In this document: positions 49,613 to 61,195 of the stretch, piece by piece
How positions within the stretch are numbered: position 1 is the first letter of the stretch
Layout of the letters: each line of letters starts with the position of its first letter
Source of the DNA: Sambucus nigra
Lineage: Eukaryota; Streptophyta; Magnoliopsida; Dipsacales; Adoxaceae
DNA length: 64,000 nt
Direction of reading: 5' to 3'
Assembly: GCA_949130495.1 (NCBI GenBank)
Contig: OX422214.1
Location: 249,740,187 to 249,804,186 of the forward strand
Program-made: the position numbers and the translations under genes
The notes under the pieces: generated by a model
The model's input: the letters and a program-made list of their open reading frames with translations, nothing else
Databases searched by the model: none
Told to the model about the DNA's origin: nothing

Positions 49613-50166
49613 TGTTGATACCAAATTTAGTCTGCTGACGTGGATCAGTTAAGTGGAGACACGTGTCAATCTACATGGCACTTACAAACATTTCTGAACA
49701 ACACCTTGACTTCGAGGAACTCAACCTCCCTGACCAACTCAGACACTCCGAGTAATAGGTGCTCTCCGAGGAACTTTATTATACCGAGCAACTCATATAT
49801 ACCGAGCAGCTTAGGCGATCCGAGATGCACCTCGTTCAGAGCATTTATAGCTGAATAATTAAGAGTATTGAATGCGCATTAAATGCTCATTTTTATCATA
49901 CAGATGTATACGCCTATTGGACAGCTATGTATTATCCTTTCACATTTACAGCCTGAGGGCTATAAATACATTGTATCATCCTCATTGTAAGGGGACTCGG
50001 AATTTCTTGGTAAAACCTGTAATCGAGAATTTTCAAATAGTCAGCAATAACAAAATAGTGGACGTAGGCCATTTCTTTAAGGCTGAACCACTTTAAAAAT
50101 ATTTTATCTTGTTTGTTTTTATCTGTGATTGATTAATTAGAGATAATCTAATTTTTTACATCAACA
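49613..50166 (+). repeat. Tat2 3' LTR
   Basis: 554 bp, same length as the 5' LTR. Preceded by the purine tract ATTGGGGGGCTTC (49600-49612). Confidence 0.95.
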
Positions 50167-50171
50167 GTCCC

Positions 50172-51133
50172 CCTTGTAAAAGAATTTATTGATTTAATAT
50201 TGATTGGTTGTTAATTTTTTTTATAAATTAATAATTAGTGCCCCTTTCATATGCAAGTAGGATTGCCCCTCATTGTAAATTAATAAATTAATACTTGTAT
50301 ACTTTACTTCTTAGTTTAATTGATGAAAATAATTAATTGAGTAGATGAATTAGAAGGAGTATGGGATACACATTTGTTGTTGCCATTGTTGTTGGATTAT
50401 AGTGGATCGGTGTTGGGTTGGTTAATTTTAAAAGTGGCATGACCACTAAATTATTATCCATATGGGGGTGGAATTTTTTAACTTTTTTTAAAAATTACTT
50501 TGTATAACGAACAATATATATACAGTATGATAATTAAATGAAACATACTTGAAATTACATATAGTGTGGATAGATACTAGCCTTCTAGTTCTTATGCGTA
50601 CGCTTTCAATAGCCCTTAGACCCGTTCGAGAGTCATTACCCATGTAATGAGATCTCTCGAATTGTCCCGTTTGGACAGTTTGGGACTGCATAATTTCTGT
50701 ATAATAATATTCTTAGTGGCTTAAAGTTGTTACTTTTGGAGGAAGTTCTGCGATCGTATCCTAATGTTCTCTAGGTACGTACTAGATTGACAAGTGTGAC
50801 TGTTATTTCAATTGATCAATTGAAATAACACTCACACTTGCCAATCTACGTCGTGTACTTGGAGAATTATGAGGATATGCTACCGAATTTTTCTCAAATC
50901 GTAACAATGTGCATGAGATGTTAAGTATATTACAGAAATATGCGGTCTTGAATGGGATAGGACCACTTACCCTTTAGAGGAGATGGAGGAAATAGGAATT
51001 TATATTATAAATTGAATTTAAATTTGAAATTTAAAAATCAAATATAAATAAGACATAATTAAATGAAACATACTATAAATATAAGTTTTGTTTATACTAT
51101 TCCATGAGTATGCGCTTCTTACCTTTAATAGGT
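50172..51133 (+). other. CACTA 5' leader region
   Basis: No coding sequence. It contains a CGAGAGTCATTACCCATGTAATG stretch (50628-50650) followed by GTCCCGTTTGGACAGTTTGG, strings of a kind I recall from leaders of plant CACTA elements. It also holds a long imperfect inverted repeat (about 50745-50886) centred at 50815. Confidence 0.6.
50745..50886. repeat. Long inverted repeat
   Basis: The centre is CAATTGATCAATTG. The inner arms, about 30 bp (TGACAAGTGTGACTGTTATT and its near complement), match at nearly every position. Weaker matches (ATTCTC, TACGT, ATATCCT strings) extend the arms to about 70 bp. Confidence 0.8.
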
Positions 51134-51147
51134 GATTAGTTGTGGTA

Positions 51148-51533
51148 GGTGTGATGGGATATCCGAAATACAAAGACTGGATGGGTGAGACAAATAGAAG
51201 GGAGGGTGTTTCGTAGAGGTGCTAATGAATTTGTGAAATACACAAATAGATGTCATGATGATGAAGAGTTTACGTGTCCGTGTGATAGATGTAACAATGG
51301 TAAGGTGTTTGAGTGGAAAGCAGTTGAACCACATTTGTTAAGATCGGGTATGCAAGATAATTATCGATTTTGTAGTTTTCACAATGAATTGAAAGTTTCT
51401 TTTGTCCTCGAACAACCTTCAACAAGTAGGATAGATGTATAATGGGACGAAATAGATCATAATATGTTAGAGTATTAGTTGATGATGCGTACAGAGTTTA
51501 TGAAGTAGAGGAGAATGAGGTTACTGATGATGT
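51148..51533 (+). pseudogene. CACTA TNPD-like transposase, N-terminal part
   Basis: MGYPKYKDWM starts at 51150, then a frameshift leads into RGANEFVKYTNRC, FTCPCDRCNNGKVFEWKAVEPHLLRSGM and YRFCSFHNE. This is the transposase-associated domain found at the N-terminus of plant En/Spm transposases, with the conserved CPC..C motif. After a stop at 51440 the reading continues weakly to the insertion point of the Athila-like element (51538). Confidence 0.85.
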
Positions 51534-51538
51534 ACAAG

Positions 51539-53044
51539 GGAAGATACGCAAATATTGCGTATTTCATCCTCCGAACCTACGCATTTTAGCCCCCTCGGGT
51601 ATCTTATTCCATATATTTATGCTCGTTAACCAGACAACCTCGGATTTCTACGTTAACATGTTTTGCAGGGGTTAATTTAGAATTTATAGGTATTTGGATG
51701 CTAAGTGTGAAGTTCGAATGCATTCCGCTCGATTTTCGTACGCGGTCGTCATTTCAAAGATTGGGCACCTGGCCCAACATCTTCACGAAAGTTGTATCCC
51801 TCCTCGAAAGCTTCGCGTGGCCATGAATGGTGCATGAATCCGATTCATAACGAAGAAGTTACGATGATTCTAGCAGACGGGAAATGCAAGCATGCAAAAA
51901 CATCATTGCAGTCGTTGATACCTGCTTAATCGATCAATCGACGATTTTGGTAGATCGATTGATCCTTCTCTGCAGTGGACTTTTTTCTTCTTGATCGATC
52001 GATCGACGATTTTGGTCGATCGATCGATCCCCTGTTTTCAGGAGATATTTTGCCTTTTCTTTTCTTTTCTCTTTTCTTTTCTCTTTTCTTTTCTAATTTA
52101 ATTCCAACTTAGTATAAATACTATTATTTGTTGTAATAACAGATATATACGATTTTAGGTTAGTTTAGCTTAGGGTTTGAGGGTTTTGGAGAGTTCTTCT
52201 TCAATTGTTCTTGGTTTGACACCCTATTTGGGTTGAATGTTGCTCTATTCATCATCCTCTTCCTTAATATAGTTTGTATTTCTTCATTTGTTGCTTTCTA
52301 ATTAGATTTACATGCTTTCTAATTTAGGTTTACATGCTTTGTTTTCTTGCAATCTAGTATAGTTTTACCGAGTTTATTTATTGCATTTATTTACCGCATT
52401 TTTATAATTCTTTCTAGGTAATTTAAATTAGGTTGTGTTTGAATTGAACTCACTCGGGTTAACGCGTTGCATTGCTTGGTGATAGTGTTTATGGGTCTAT
52501 TTCGGGTGCGTTGTCCTAGTTATTATGCCTAGGAGATTTGACGGGGCATATCATGTATGTCCCGTGCTTACGACCCTTCGCGCGTAATTTCTGGGATATT
52601 TGTTGACACCAAAATCTTATTAGGCTTTTATAAGGATTTAGGGGCGTGACAACCCTTGATTTAATTAACTGTCGAAACGAGACGCATTTGTAATAACTCA
52701 TCAACCCATGTAACCATTTTATACAAATTAAATCGGTTGAGGGATATTCGACGCAACCTATAGTTTTACTGGCTTTCATAATCTAGTTTCAATACCCACG
52801 CCTAGATTAACATTTCCCTTGCATGCATCTTTTATTTTAGTTTGTAATTCACCTTTTACACTTTTATTCAGAATATTAAATCTTCTAAATTCTAAAAACT
52901 CGACCCTGTGGATTTTCGATAACCGACTTACCGCTAGATTTGCCCCGCAAGTGTAGTCGTAATTTAGGTTTGTTTGTATAGTCGCGGCGAGACAGAAAAC
53001 AACGACTGTGCACTTTACACATGCACACTTCTCGCACGCTATCA
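51539..53044 (+). repeat. 5' LTR of the non-autonomous element
   Basis: 1506 bp. Near its start is the hairpin ATACGCAA-ATA-TTGCGTAT. At 51935-52030 it has overlapping GATCGATC palindromes (two clusters with GACGATTTTGG). TATAAATA lies at 52113-52120 and is absent from the 3' copy. A TTTTC-rich tract precedes it. Confidence 0.9.
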
Positions 53045-53047
53045 AAA

Positions 53048-53065
53048 TGGCGCCGTTGTCGGGGA
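53048..53065 (+). promoter_or_regulatory. Primer-binding site (tRNA-Asp type)
   Basis: TGGCGCCGTTGTCGGGGA, three bases after the LTR. It differs from the complete Athila site (19717-19734) at one base. Confidence 0.9.
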
Positions 53066-53231
53066 ATTTTTTGTTTAAGACTTTATTTGATTTAGTATTT
53101 CATAGTATTTTCTTTCTATTTGTATTATTTGCTAATATTTTTCAGGACTTCCACATTTGAGCACTTAGAAACGCTCGATTTTTTCCCGCGCAGTTGTGGA
53201 ATTCGCCACTTGAGCCATTTTGGGGCTAAGC

Positions 53232-54182
53232 ATGTCTTATTCCAATTCTTTTGGTAATCATTGTTATAATTCTCAAAATGCTCGTAATCCTATAACTTTC
53301 GGTCAATACTTAGAATCCCAAAGTATAACAAATTCAAATATGACTTTTAGCGAGTATAACGAAAGTCAAAATTTGGGTTATTGGAATTTTGATGATGATG
53401 ACAGTGATTTGGGGCCTTTACCTCCTTATAATAGGAATTTTGAAACGAATTACAATAGTTTTCAAAATTCCTATAATAATGACTTTTCGTTTAAGTCCGA
53501 TAGTAACTTTCTAAGTTCCCATTTTCATGCATCCGCACCTCGACCTATGACATTCGGTGAGGACTTGCGTTTGTATGAGAATGAAAAAATTGAAAATCAT
53601 TATCGGGAAGAAAATCGTTGTTGGGAACATGAGTTGGATTTATTATTTGAGTCCGACGACGATTTTGCTTTCGAGACTTTCGAAGTCGAGGAATATTTTG
53701 AACCAAATGAGGTACTTTTACCTACTTTGGAACAAACCATTCTAGATTTTGCCCATCGCGTAATAGATATTGAAAGTGATGATGATAACGACGTAATATC
53801 TATTTGCAATGAAATGATTTCTTCCTTGGCCCCCAAAGAAGAACATTTCATTGAAAATGATATTATTTCCTTCGAAACTCAAACTTCATGCGATGATGAT
53901 TCATCTCATGAGTTTGAATTTCTTTCATCCCCATTTTCATTCTCTGTTATCACACCGTCACAAGTACCTGATGATTCGGTTTCAAACTTTAATATTTTAA
54001 ACCTTTTCACCGATGAGGAGTACTTGCTCGAGTCGCCTTCCACGATCGCATGCGTGCCTTTGTGTGCGCCGCCTCCCATTCCAATTTCAAAATCTTTGGG
54101 AGGATATTCGTATTTTCTCGGGCCACACATATTTTTGTCACCTGTGCAATCCAAACCCCCATCGTCCCTCCAAAACTTTTAA
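53232..54182 (+). CDS. Unknown 316-residue ORF of the non-autonomous element
   Basis: The ATG at 53232 begins MSYSNSFGNHCYN. The protein is rich in Asn, Ser and Phe at the N-terminus and strongly acidic in the middle (DDDDSDLGPLPP, ESDDDFAFETFEVEEYFEP, DIESDDDNDV). It has recurring segments of form TFxEYxESQ/TFGEDL and a Pro-rich end. I see no zinc knuckle, protease or polymerase motif, so I do not call it gag. It is the only long frame of the element and has stayed open although the LTRs have diverged. A second frame after 54180 (LIGNGSFLPPYTCLPLL) may be a frameshifted continuation. Function unknown. Confidence 0.65.
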   Translation: MSYSNSFGNHCYNSQNARNPITFGQYLESQSITNSNMTFSEYNESQNLGYWNFDDDDSDLGPLPPYNRNFETNYNSFQNSYNNDFSFKSDSNFLSSHFHASAPRPMTFGEDLRLYENEKIENHYREENRCWEHELDLLFESDDDFAFETFEVEEYFEPNEVLLPTLEQTILDFAHRVIDIESDDDNDVISICNEMISSLAPKEEHFIENDIISFETQTSCDDDSSHEFEFLSSPFSFSVITPSQVPDDSVSNFNILNLFTDEEYLLESPSTIACVPLCAPPPIPISKSLGGYSYFLGPHIFLSPVQSKPPSSLQNF

Positions 54183-56408
54183 TTGGCAATGGTTCCTTTC
54201 TTCCGCCTTACACATGCCTTCCGTTGTTAAAACGAAATTCATATTTTTCGAAAGGTATGTTTGTATGTGAGGGTACACCGGTTATCCTCTAAAGTCAAAT
54301 CGTTCTTATGGTGGACCCTCAGCTATTTAGACTTCTAGTGTATAGTTAGTGTGAAGCCTAAATAGTAGGTTGTATATAGTTAGCTTTTTATTCTTTCTTT
54401 TTCTTTTTTCTCCCCTTTTTAATTTAGTCTAGTGTAATTAGTTAACTTTTTTTATTTATTTTTGCTATGCTCGGTACTAACTTATTTTGTAGATTCTTTG
54501 GACTTGTTCATATGGGGATCGCTCCACTTTTGGGTAATATCGCTATTTTCCTCTCTTTGACTTGGTTCTTAATGTACATTGAGGACAATGTCAAGTTTTA
54601 AGTTAGGGGGTGTGGGATATTCTATCCATTTCTTTATTTAGTCCGTGCTTTTGCTCACATGTTAGTTACTTAGTATGCTTTTCTTAGAAAAATTCAAAAA
54701 TTTCAAAAAGATTTTCTTTCTTTTTTCTCCGTTTTTTGCCTTTGTATCCGATGATAAATTTCAATAATTGTTCGATCCAATAGACAACCCAATGATGCAT
54801 GTTCTCGATTTTAGAAGTTATTAGACTTTAGTCTCCATTATTGATATTATGAATAACTTCATGAATTAAACTTTAATCCCATGAGCACATGCAGTTTTCT
54901 TGCTATATTGATTTGGTTTAAGATTTTTATAACTCGGTAATCATTTGTTGCATTGTATATACTTACACCGAGTAAGCTTTGTACCTTTTGTCGTTTGTGA
55001 GTGTATCCACTACTCTTTTCTCATTGAAAACGTTGAATTCGTCGGTAATCTCACTATTCTTTCATTTGATCGTGCATTAATTGAGTTCATACTTGAAATG
55101 TGTTACTTGATCATGATTTTCATATATTGTTTTAACTCGAGAATTGCGTAAACTTTGTGAAATAATCATAGTCCATCTTTGTTATATCACCTATATTAAC
55201 CTTGACCTCACCCTTATATGTTTACCCTCGTTAACCCCTTGAGCCTAAATATAACCTTTCGTTTCATAATCCAAATCCCATAACCAATACTAAATTGGAG
55301 TTATACACCATACATACATCTTCCACACCTTTGTTAGGAATGTTACTTGGGATTGAATGATGTCGTTGTGATGTCGGTTGCAATTGAGGCATATGAGAGT
55401 TTGATAAGTAAAGAAAAGATAGTAGTGAAAAAAGTGATGAAAAAGAGAAAGCAAAAAGCAAAAGAAAAAATGAGAAAAAGAAGAAAAGAAAAAGAAAAAG
55501 AAAGTTGTAAATGTTGTATATAGTTCAATAAGCTTTGATTACTCTCCAATTGTTATATTTAATGCTTTTTTCCCACATTATCCCATTATCCCGAGTTTTC
55601 ATTCCGAACGCTTTGAATTCGTACATACATTCCTTCATTTTGCACCCTAGCCTAGCCTACATTACAACCCTATTAAAGTCCTATGTGATCTTAGGTTGAT
55701 GTAATTTAAAAGTTTAAATAGTTTTGATAATTTGTGAAAATGCATTTCGCCTTCTTTAATATGCGGTATCTTTCATTGAGATTATAATTTTTCATTTTAT
55801 ATATAGCGTTCTTCATTTGTGACATGTGTGCGGCCTAGTTTCCATTTACATTTACTCCTTATGCCCGCATGTTCCGTGTGTTACCTCCATGTTTCGAGTG
55901 AATTCGCTTGATGAGTGTAATGCCCGTGGGGATTGAATATATGCTTGCTTTAATTTAGTATCCAGTTTATTTAAGTTTTTTCCAAATCACACTTTGCATG
56001 TGCTCGCTCCCCTCCCACATTTTAAGGTTTCAATTCTATGAGGTACATTCTATAATGTTAATGATTTGGACTTTTGTTTGAATTCATTCATGTTGCTAAT
56101 AATGTGTATGAAATCTTGTATGCTTTTGTTGGGCTTGTCGCATGTTGGTTTGGGCATATTTTGAGGAAACCATGTGATGTTTGTGGGTGGCATCCCTGAA
56201 AACCCTCACGAGAGGACACTCGTCCACTAGGGTGACCTAGGGGTTTAACGGCTGGTTGCATATGCTAAATGCAATCGAATCGCCCGCGAAAGTGGCCTTA
56301 TGCTTTTACACCATACTTTTGTACCTATCTCCTGCTTTTGGTTTGCTTGTAGTTCTTGTTGCATCCTATTTCATTTCTAGGGACTAACAATGTGTAAGTT
56401 AGGGGGTC
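54183..56408 (+). other. 3' non-coding region of the non-autonomous element
   Basis: No gene. At 54577-54615 it has ATTGAGGACAATGTCAAG followed by AAGTTAGGGGGTG. At 56396-56408 AAGTTAGGGGGTC abuts the 3' LTR. At 56180-56305 it carries, inverted, the block also present at 10480-10625 and 29115-29225 (CCTCACGAGA, GGGTGACCTAGGGG, TTGCATATGCTAAATGCAAT, CGCCCGCGAAAGTGG). Confidence 0.75.
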
Positions 56409-57874
56409 TGATGATACGCAAATATTGCGTATTTCATCCTCCGAACCTACGCATTTTAGCCCCCTTGGGTATCTTATTATCTATATTTATGCACGTTAAC
56501 CAGACAACCTTGGATTTCTACGTTAACATGTTTTGCAGGGGTTGATTGAGATTTTATAGGTATTTGGATGCTAAGTGTGAAGTTCGGACGCATTTTGCTT
56601 GATTTTTGTACACGATCGCACGTTCAAGGGCAATTTAGTCATTTCATAGATTAGGCACCTAGCCCAACATCTTCATGGAAGTTGTAACCCTCCTCGTAAG
56701 CTTCGTATGGCCAGGAACGGTGCACAAATACGATTCATAACGAAGAAGTTACGGCGATTCTAGCAGATGGGAAATGCAAGCATGCAAACACAGCAAGGCT
56801 GTGGCTGATACCTGCTTGATCGATCGATCAACAATTTTAGTAGATCGATCGATCCTTCTCTGCAGTGGACTTTTTCTTCTTGATCGATCGATCGACGATT
56901 TTGGTCGAGCGATCGATCCCCTATTTTCAGGAGATATTTTGCCTTTTCTTTTCTTTTCTCTTTTCTTTTCTTTTGTAATAACAGATATATACGATTTTAG
57001 GTTAGTTTAGCTTAGGGTTTAAGGGTTTCGGATAGTTCTTCTTCAATTGTTCTTGGTTTGACACCGCATTTGGGTTGAATGTTGCACTATTCATCATCCT
57101 CTTCCTTAATATAGTTTGTATTTCTTCATTTCTTGCTTTCTAATTAGATTTACATGCTTTCTAATTTAGGTTATTTCCTTGCTTTCTAGTATAGTTTTAC
57201 TGCATTTATTTATTGAATTTATTTATCGTGTTTTTACGATACTTTTTAGGTAATTTAAATTAGGTTGTGTTTGAATTGAACTCACTCGGGTTAACGCGTT
57301 GCTTTGCTTGCTGATAGTGTTTACGGGTCTATTTCGGGTGCGTTGTCCTAGTTATTACGCCTAGGAGATTTGATGGGGCATATCATGTATGTCTCGTGCT
57401 TACGACCTTTCGCGCGTAATTTCTGGGATATTTGTTGACACTAAAATCTTATTAGGCTTTTATGAGGATTTAGGGGTATGACAACCCTTGATTTAATTAA
57501 CTGTCAAAATGAGATACATTTATAATAACTCATCAACCCATGTAACCATTTTATAAAAATTAACTCGGGTGAGGGATATTCGACGCAACCTATAGTTTTA
57601 CTCGCTTTCATAATCTAGTTTCAATACCCACGCCTAGATTAACATTTCCCTTTCATGCATCTTTTCTTTTAGTTTGTAATTCACCTTTTACACTTTTATT
57701 TGTAATATTAAATCTTATAAATTCTAGCAACTCACCCCTATGAATTTTCGATACCCGACTTACCGCTAGACTTGCCCTGCAAGTGTATTCGTAATTTAGG
57801 TTTGTTTGTACAGTCGCAGCGAGACAGAAAACAACGACTGTGCACTTTACACGCGCACACTTCTCACGCTATCA
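56409..57874 (+). repeat. 3' LTR of the non-autonomous element
   Basis: 1466 bp. It lacks about 45 bp present in the 5' copy around the TATA box. The GATCGATC clusters are at 56815-56930. Confidence 0.9.
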
Positions 57875-57879
57875 ACAAG

Positions 57880-60060
57880 GTTCAAGTGCTCATGAAGATA
57901 TCACGATAAACCTTGACGATGACTACCAAAGTTTCAAATTTAAAGCAACCCAACCGTTATACTCTGGCTATGAGAAAGATCAAACAACTTTACATGCCAT
58001 GGTTGGTTTGCACAGTTTGAAGATGCAGTACGTTTTGCCTGGTAATAGCGTGACAGGAATTCTGAAATGAGTGAAGGGCTTACTACCCAAGGAGAATACG
58101 CTTCCAAATATCTATATTGTTATGAATAACAGTTTGAAAGGCTTGGGAATGAAGTATAAATCGATTCATGCTTATGTGTATGACTGCATACTAAACCAAA
58201 AGGAGTATGAAAATCTCGATCGTTGTCTGATAGGCGATGAACCTAGATATGTCCAATCTAATAGTAAGGAAGGAACAAGCTCAAAAGTGCCTCAAAAAGT
58301 GTTGAAATATTTTCCCATTGGGCCTAGATTAAAGCGATTTTTCATAGTACCATGGATAGCGGAGGCAATGACTTGGCATGCTAGGGCAGAAGTAGGGGTA
58401 ATCTCATGCGTCATCCTATTGATTCTACAGCTTGGAGGATGATGAATTATGAGTAACTCAATTTTGCTCGAGAACATCGCAACATTTTTTTGCTATATTA
58501 ATAGATGGTTTCAATCCATTAGGAAATCAAAGCACCAATCAAAGTGTAGGGCCAGTGATCCTAGCCCCACTCAACCTCCCTCCTTCACAGTGTATGAGAT
58601 CTCGATTTTCGATGATGTCTTTGTTGATACCTGGGCCAAAGGCACCAAGTTATGACATCGTTGTCTACCTGGATCCTTTGGTAGAAGAATTAAATGAGTT
58701 GTGGAAAGAGGATGTGCAATCATTTGACTCTTTTAGAAAATAAGAGTTTACGTTGAAAGCTAAGTTGATGTGGGAAATTCATGATTTTCCAGCTTATGGG
58801 ACATTATCCGATTGTGTAGTACATGGTTATTTGGGGTGTCTTATTTGTGTTGAGGAGACTGAATCTATTCATATATCTTTTAGCTCAAAAAATGTAAACT
58901 ATTTCCATAGGAGGTTTTTACCCCCGGCTCATAGTTTCAAATTTGAGAAAGGTTCCAATTTTTTATTGGGCGGGGTTGAATATAGGCTACCGTCGAGACA
59001 ACTTTCAGGTTCAGAAATTGAAAGTAATCTTATGAATGTAGCCATAATATGTCAGGTAAGAATCTCAAATTTAAGAATGTCAAGCATAAGAAGACCCCAA
59101 CTGGAAATGAAACCGAGACAAGAAAGGCATGGTCTTGGAGGTCAATTTTATTTGACTTGACTTATTGGAAGAATAACCCGGTGCGCCATGCATTGGATGT
59201 GATGCATGCAGAGAAGAACTTAACTGAACATATTGTGGGCACTTGCCTTGGGGGGAGTCATTCGAAGGATGGAGAAAATGCACGAAAAGACCTTAAATCG
59301 TTGAAACTTAAGCCACAACTATGGTTGAAAGAAGATAGTAGGGGAAGGATAATAATTCCCCCTGGTGCATTTACTTTGGCGAGTGGGGAAAGGAAGGTGA
59401 TTTTAGACACAATATATAATTTGAAGGGCCCATCTAATTTTTTGTCCAACTTGCAAAGGATTGTAAATTATGCCACTCATGACTTACATAAGTGTAAGTC
59501 CCATGATTGGCATGTGATCATGAAATTGGTTCCTCTATTGTTTAAGCATTGTTCTCTAGGCACAAGGATTTGCGGAGGGCTATTATGCAAATTAGTATTA
59601 CTTTCTCACTCTTGTGCGATAAGGTAGTCAATCGAGAACACATAGTGGCCGCAAAATTAGCGGTGACCGAAGCGATTTGTGTGTTGGAGAAGTACTTTAC
59701 CCCAGCATTCTTTGACGTAAGTGTTCACTTGTTGGTAAACCTATATGATCAGGCACTTCTTTGTGGTCCAGATAAATATCGATGGATGTATTGATTTAAA
59801 AGATTGGTCAAAGTTTTTAAAGATTACGTCAAGAATACGTGATACATTGCAGGATCAATTGTAGAGGAATACATCACCGTGGAGTCATCAATATATACTC
59901 GGGAATATATGCTTGACTCGACCAGTGTTGATGACACTGATGAGTTCGTCGATGATGGTGGTCATGTGATGGGAAAATGAGTGAAATTAACGAGTTTGCA
60001 ACATGAATAAGTAGCTCGTTATCTATTTGACACACGTGAAGATGTAGAAGAATGGAAAAA
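57880..60060 (+). pseudogene. CACTA TNPD-like transposase, central part
   Basis: This continues the transposase after the insertion. Conserved Transposase_21-type strings appear in order: LHSLKMQYVLPGNSVT, LLPKENTLPNIYIVMN, KVLKYFPIGPRLKRFF with WHAR, VILAPLNLPPSQCMRSRF, SLLIPGPKAPSYDI, LMWEIHDFPAYG, RRFLPPAHSF, YWKNNPVRHALDVMHAEKN, CKSHDWHVIMKLVPLLFKH, FFDVSVHLLVNLYDQALLCG. The last strings are the start of the DUF4218-type region. A TGA at 58068-58070 and several frame changes (near 58440, 58560, 58740, 59100, 59550) break it. A GTAAGT at 60061 begins a likely intron. Confidence 0.9.
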
Positions 60061-60179
60061 GTAAGTTTAAATTATTTTAATGTTTAACATTATTTTAGAA
60101 TATTTTAGATTATTTTATACATGATTAATTTTGTAATATGCAAAAAATATGAAGCCTGTGAGAACAATAATATATTAAA

Positions 60180-60840
60180 AACAATGGTATAATCAGACAG
60201 CGAATTTAGGTTGTGGTTGTTACAAGAGGTAATTATAATGAAAATGGTTGTTATATAATGTTACATTACACTCAAACTTTACAACCCATCTAATTAATTT
60301 ATCTATATTCTCAGCTCTTAAAGACGGGTGATGCGACATCAAGGCTTGCTCATCTAGCCACTGGACCCTTGTTCGTGGCACAAGAGTATAAAAAGTATCG
60401 ATTAAATGGTTACGTATTCGGCGCAAAAGTGTACGAAGAATGTACAAATGTACAGAACTCGGGCATTTCATACAAGGCTCTTACTTTCTTTCGAGCGAGC
60501 GCAAAAGATAAAAACTTCGTTGAAGCTGAAATGACTTACTATGGTGTAATTCAAAATATATTTGAATTGGATTATATAAGCTACAAAGAGGTTGTATTTT
60601 ACTGTGACTCGGTAAGAGTTTAGGATAAAAATGCTTGTAAAGTTGATCATGTCACCAATTTTATCATGGTTCACTTGTCCAAGTTGAAAAGCAACGACCA
60701 CGTGAGTGATGAGCCGTTTATTTGTGCATTCAAAAGGTTAACCAAGTGTTTTACTCAGACTATATCAACAACGAGCTGTGGTCAATTGGCCTATACATGC
60801 CAAAGCGTCTAAATAGTAGTGTGGATGACTTGGGTGCTCC
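60180..60840 (+). pseudogene. CACTA transposase C-terminal region (DUF4216-like)
   Basis: A short exon-like piece (SEFRLWLLQE, 60198-60228) ends in GTAATT. A likely acceptor TTCTCAG precedes LLKTGDATSR at 60315, giving an intron of about 90 bp. Then come the DUF4216 strings YKKYRLNGYVFGAKVYEE, VQNSGI, TYYGVIQNIFELDY, VVFYCDSV and, after a frame change, NQVFYSDYINNELWSIGLYM. This is the usual C-terminal block of TNPD-type proteins. Confidence 0.85.
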
Positions 60841-61195
60841 TACCGAATATCAATCCATTTTTTATGATAACCTGAATTTGAAACAATTTTTCAATTTGTA
60901 GTAAATATTCCAATTTGTACTTTATCAATCCATTTTTAATGCTTTTAATTTATTTGCACTTTATCATTTTCACTTTTGTGTAGTGTGCATGTGTGTGGGC
61001 AGTAGGGGTGGGGGTGGGGATGTTTAGGATTTTTAGTAATTGTGCATATTATGAGCTAGATGTTGTTGTTTTGGAATTCATAATTGAGGTGTTAAATAGT
61101 AACAATTCATTTAGATTTGTAGTAATTGTACATATTTTCATGTCTTCTTTTAATTCATTTTCATTTGTACTAAGAACAACATTTTTTTACATAAA
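60841..61195 (+). other. Spacer between the two CACTA genes
   Basis: AT-rich, no gene seen. A short G/T-rich run lies at 60995-61020. Confidence 0.5.

Larger units (their letters stand above)
38161..50166 (+). mobile_element. Tat2: complete-length Tat-type retrotransposon inside the CACTA
   Basis: It is 12.0 kb with two 554-bp LTRs (38161-38714, 49613-50166), ends TGTTGAT and ATCAACA, and target duplication GTCCC (38156-38160, 50167-50171). It contains gag, protease, RT, RNase H, second RNase H and integrase on the plus strand, a tandem repeat block, and the antisense gene. About 19 LTR differences by hand count (3.4 percent). Stops and frameshifts in every domain make it inactive. Confidence 0.95.
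51539..57874 (+). mobile_element. Non-autonomous Athila-like retrotransposon with one unknown ORF
   Basis: 6.3 kb, flanked by target duplication ACAAG (51534-51538, 57875-57879). LTRs 51539-53044 and 56409-57874 start TGATGATACGCA (the left copy reads GGAAGATACGCA) and end GCTATCA. It has a tRNA-Asp-type primer site, one 316-residue ORF, a long 3' non-coding region with two polypurine-like sites, and no protease, RT or integrase. It must have been mobilised by a relative. It interrupts the CACTA transposase gene. Confidence 0.9.
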
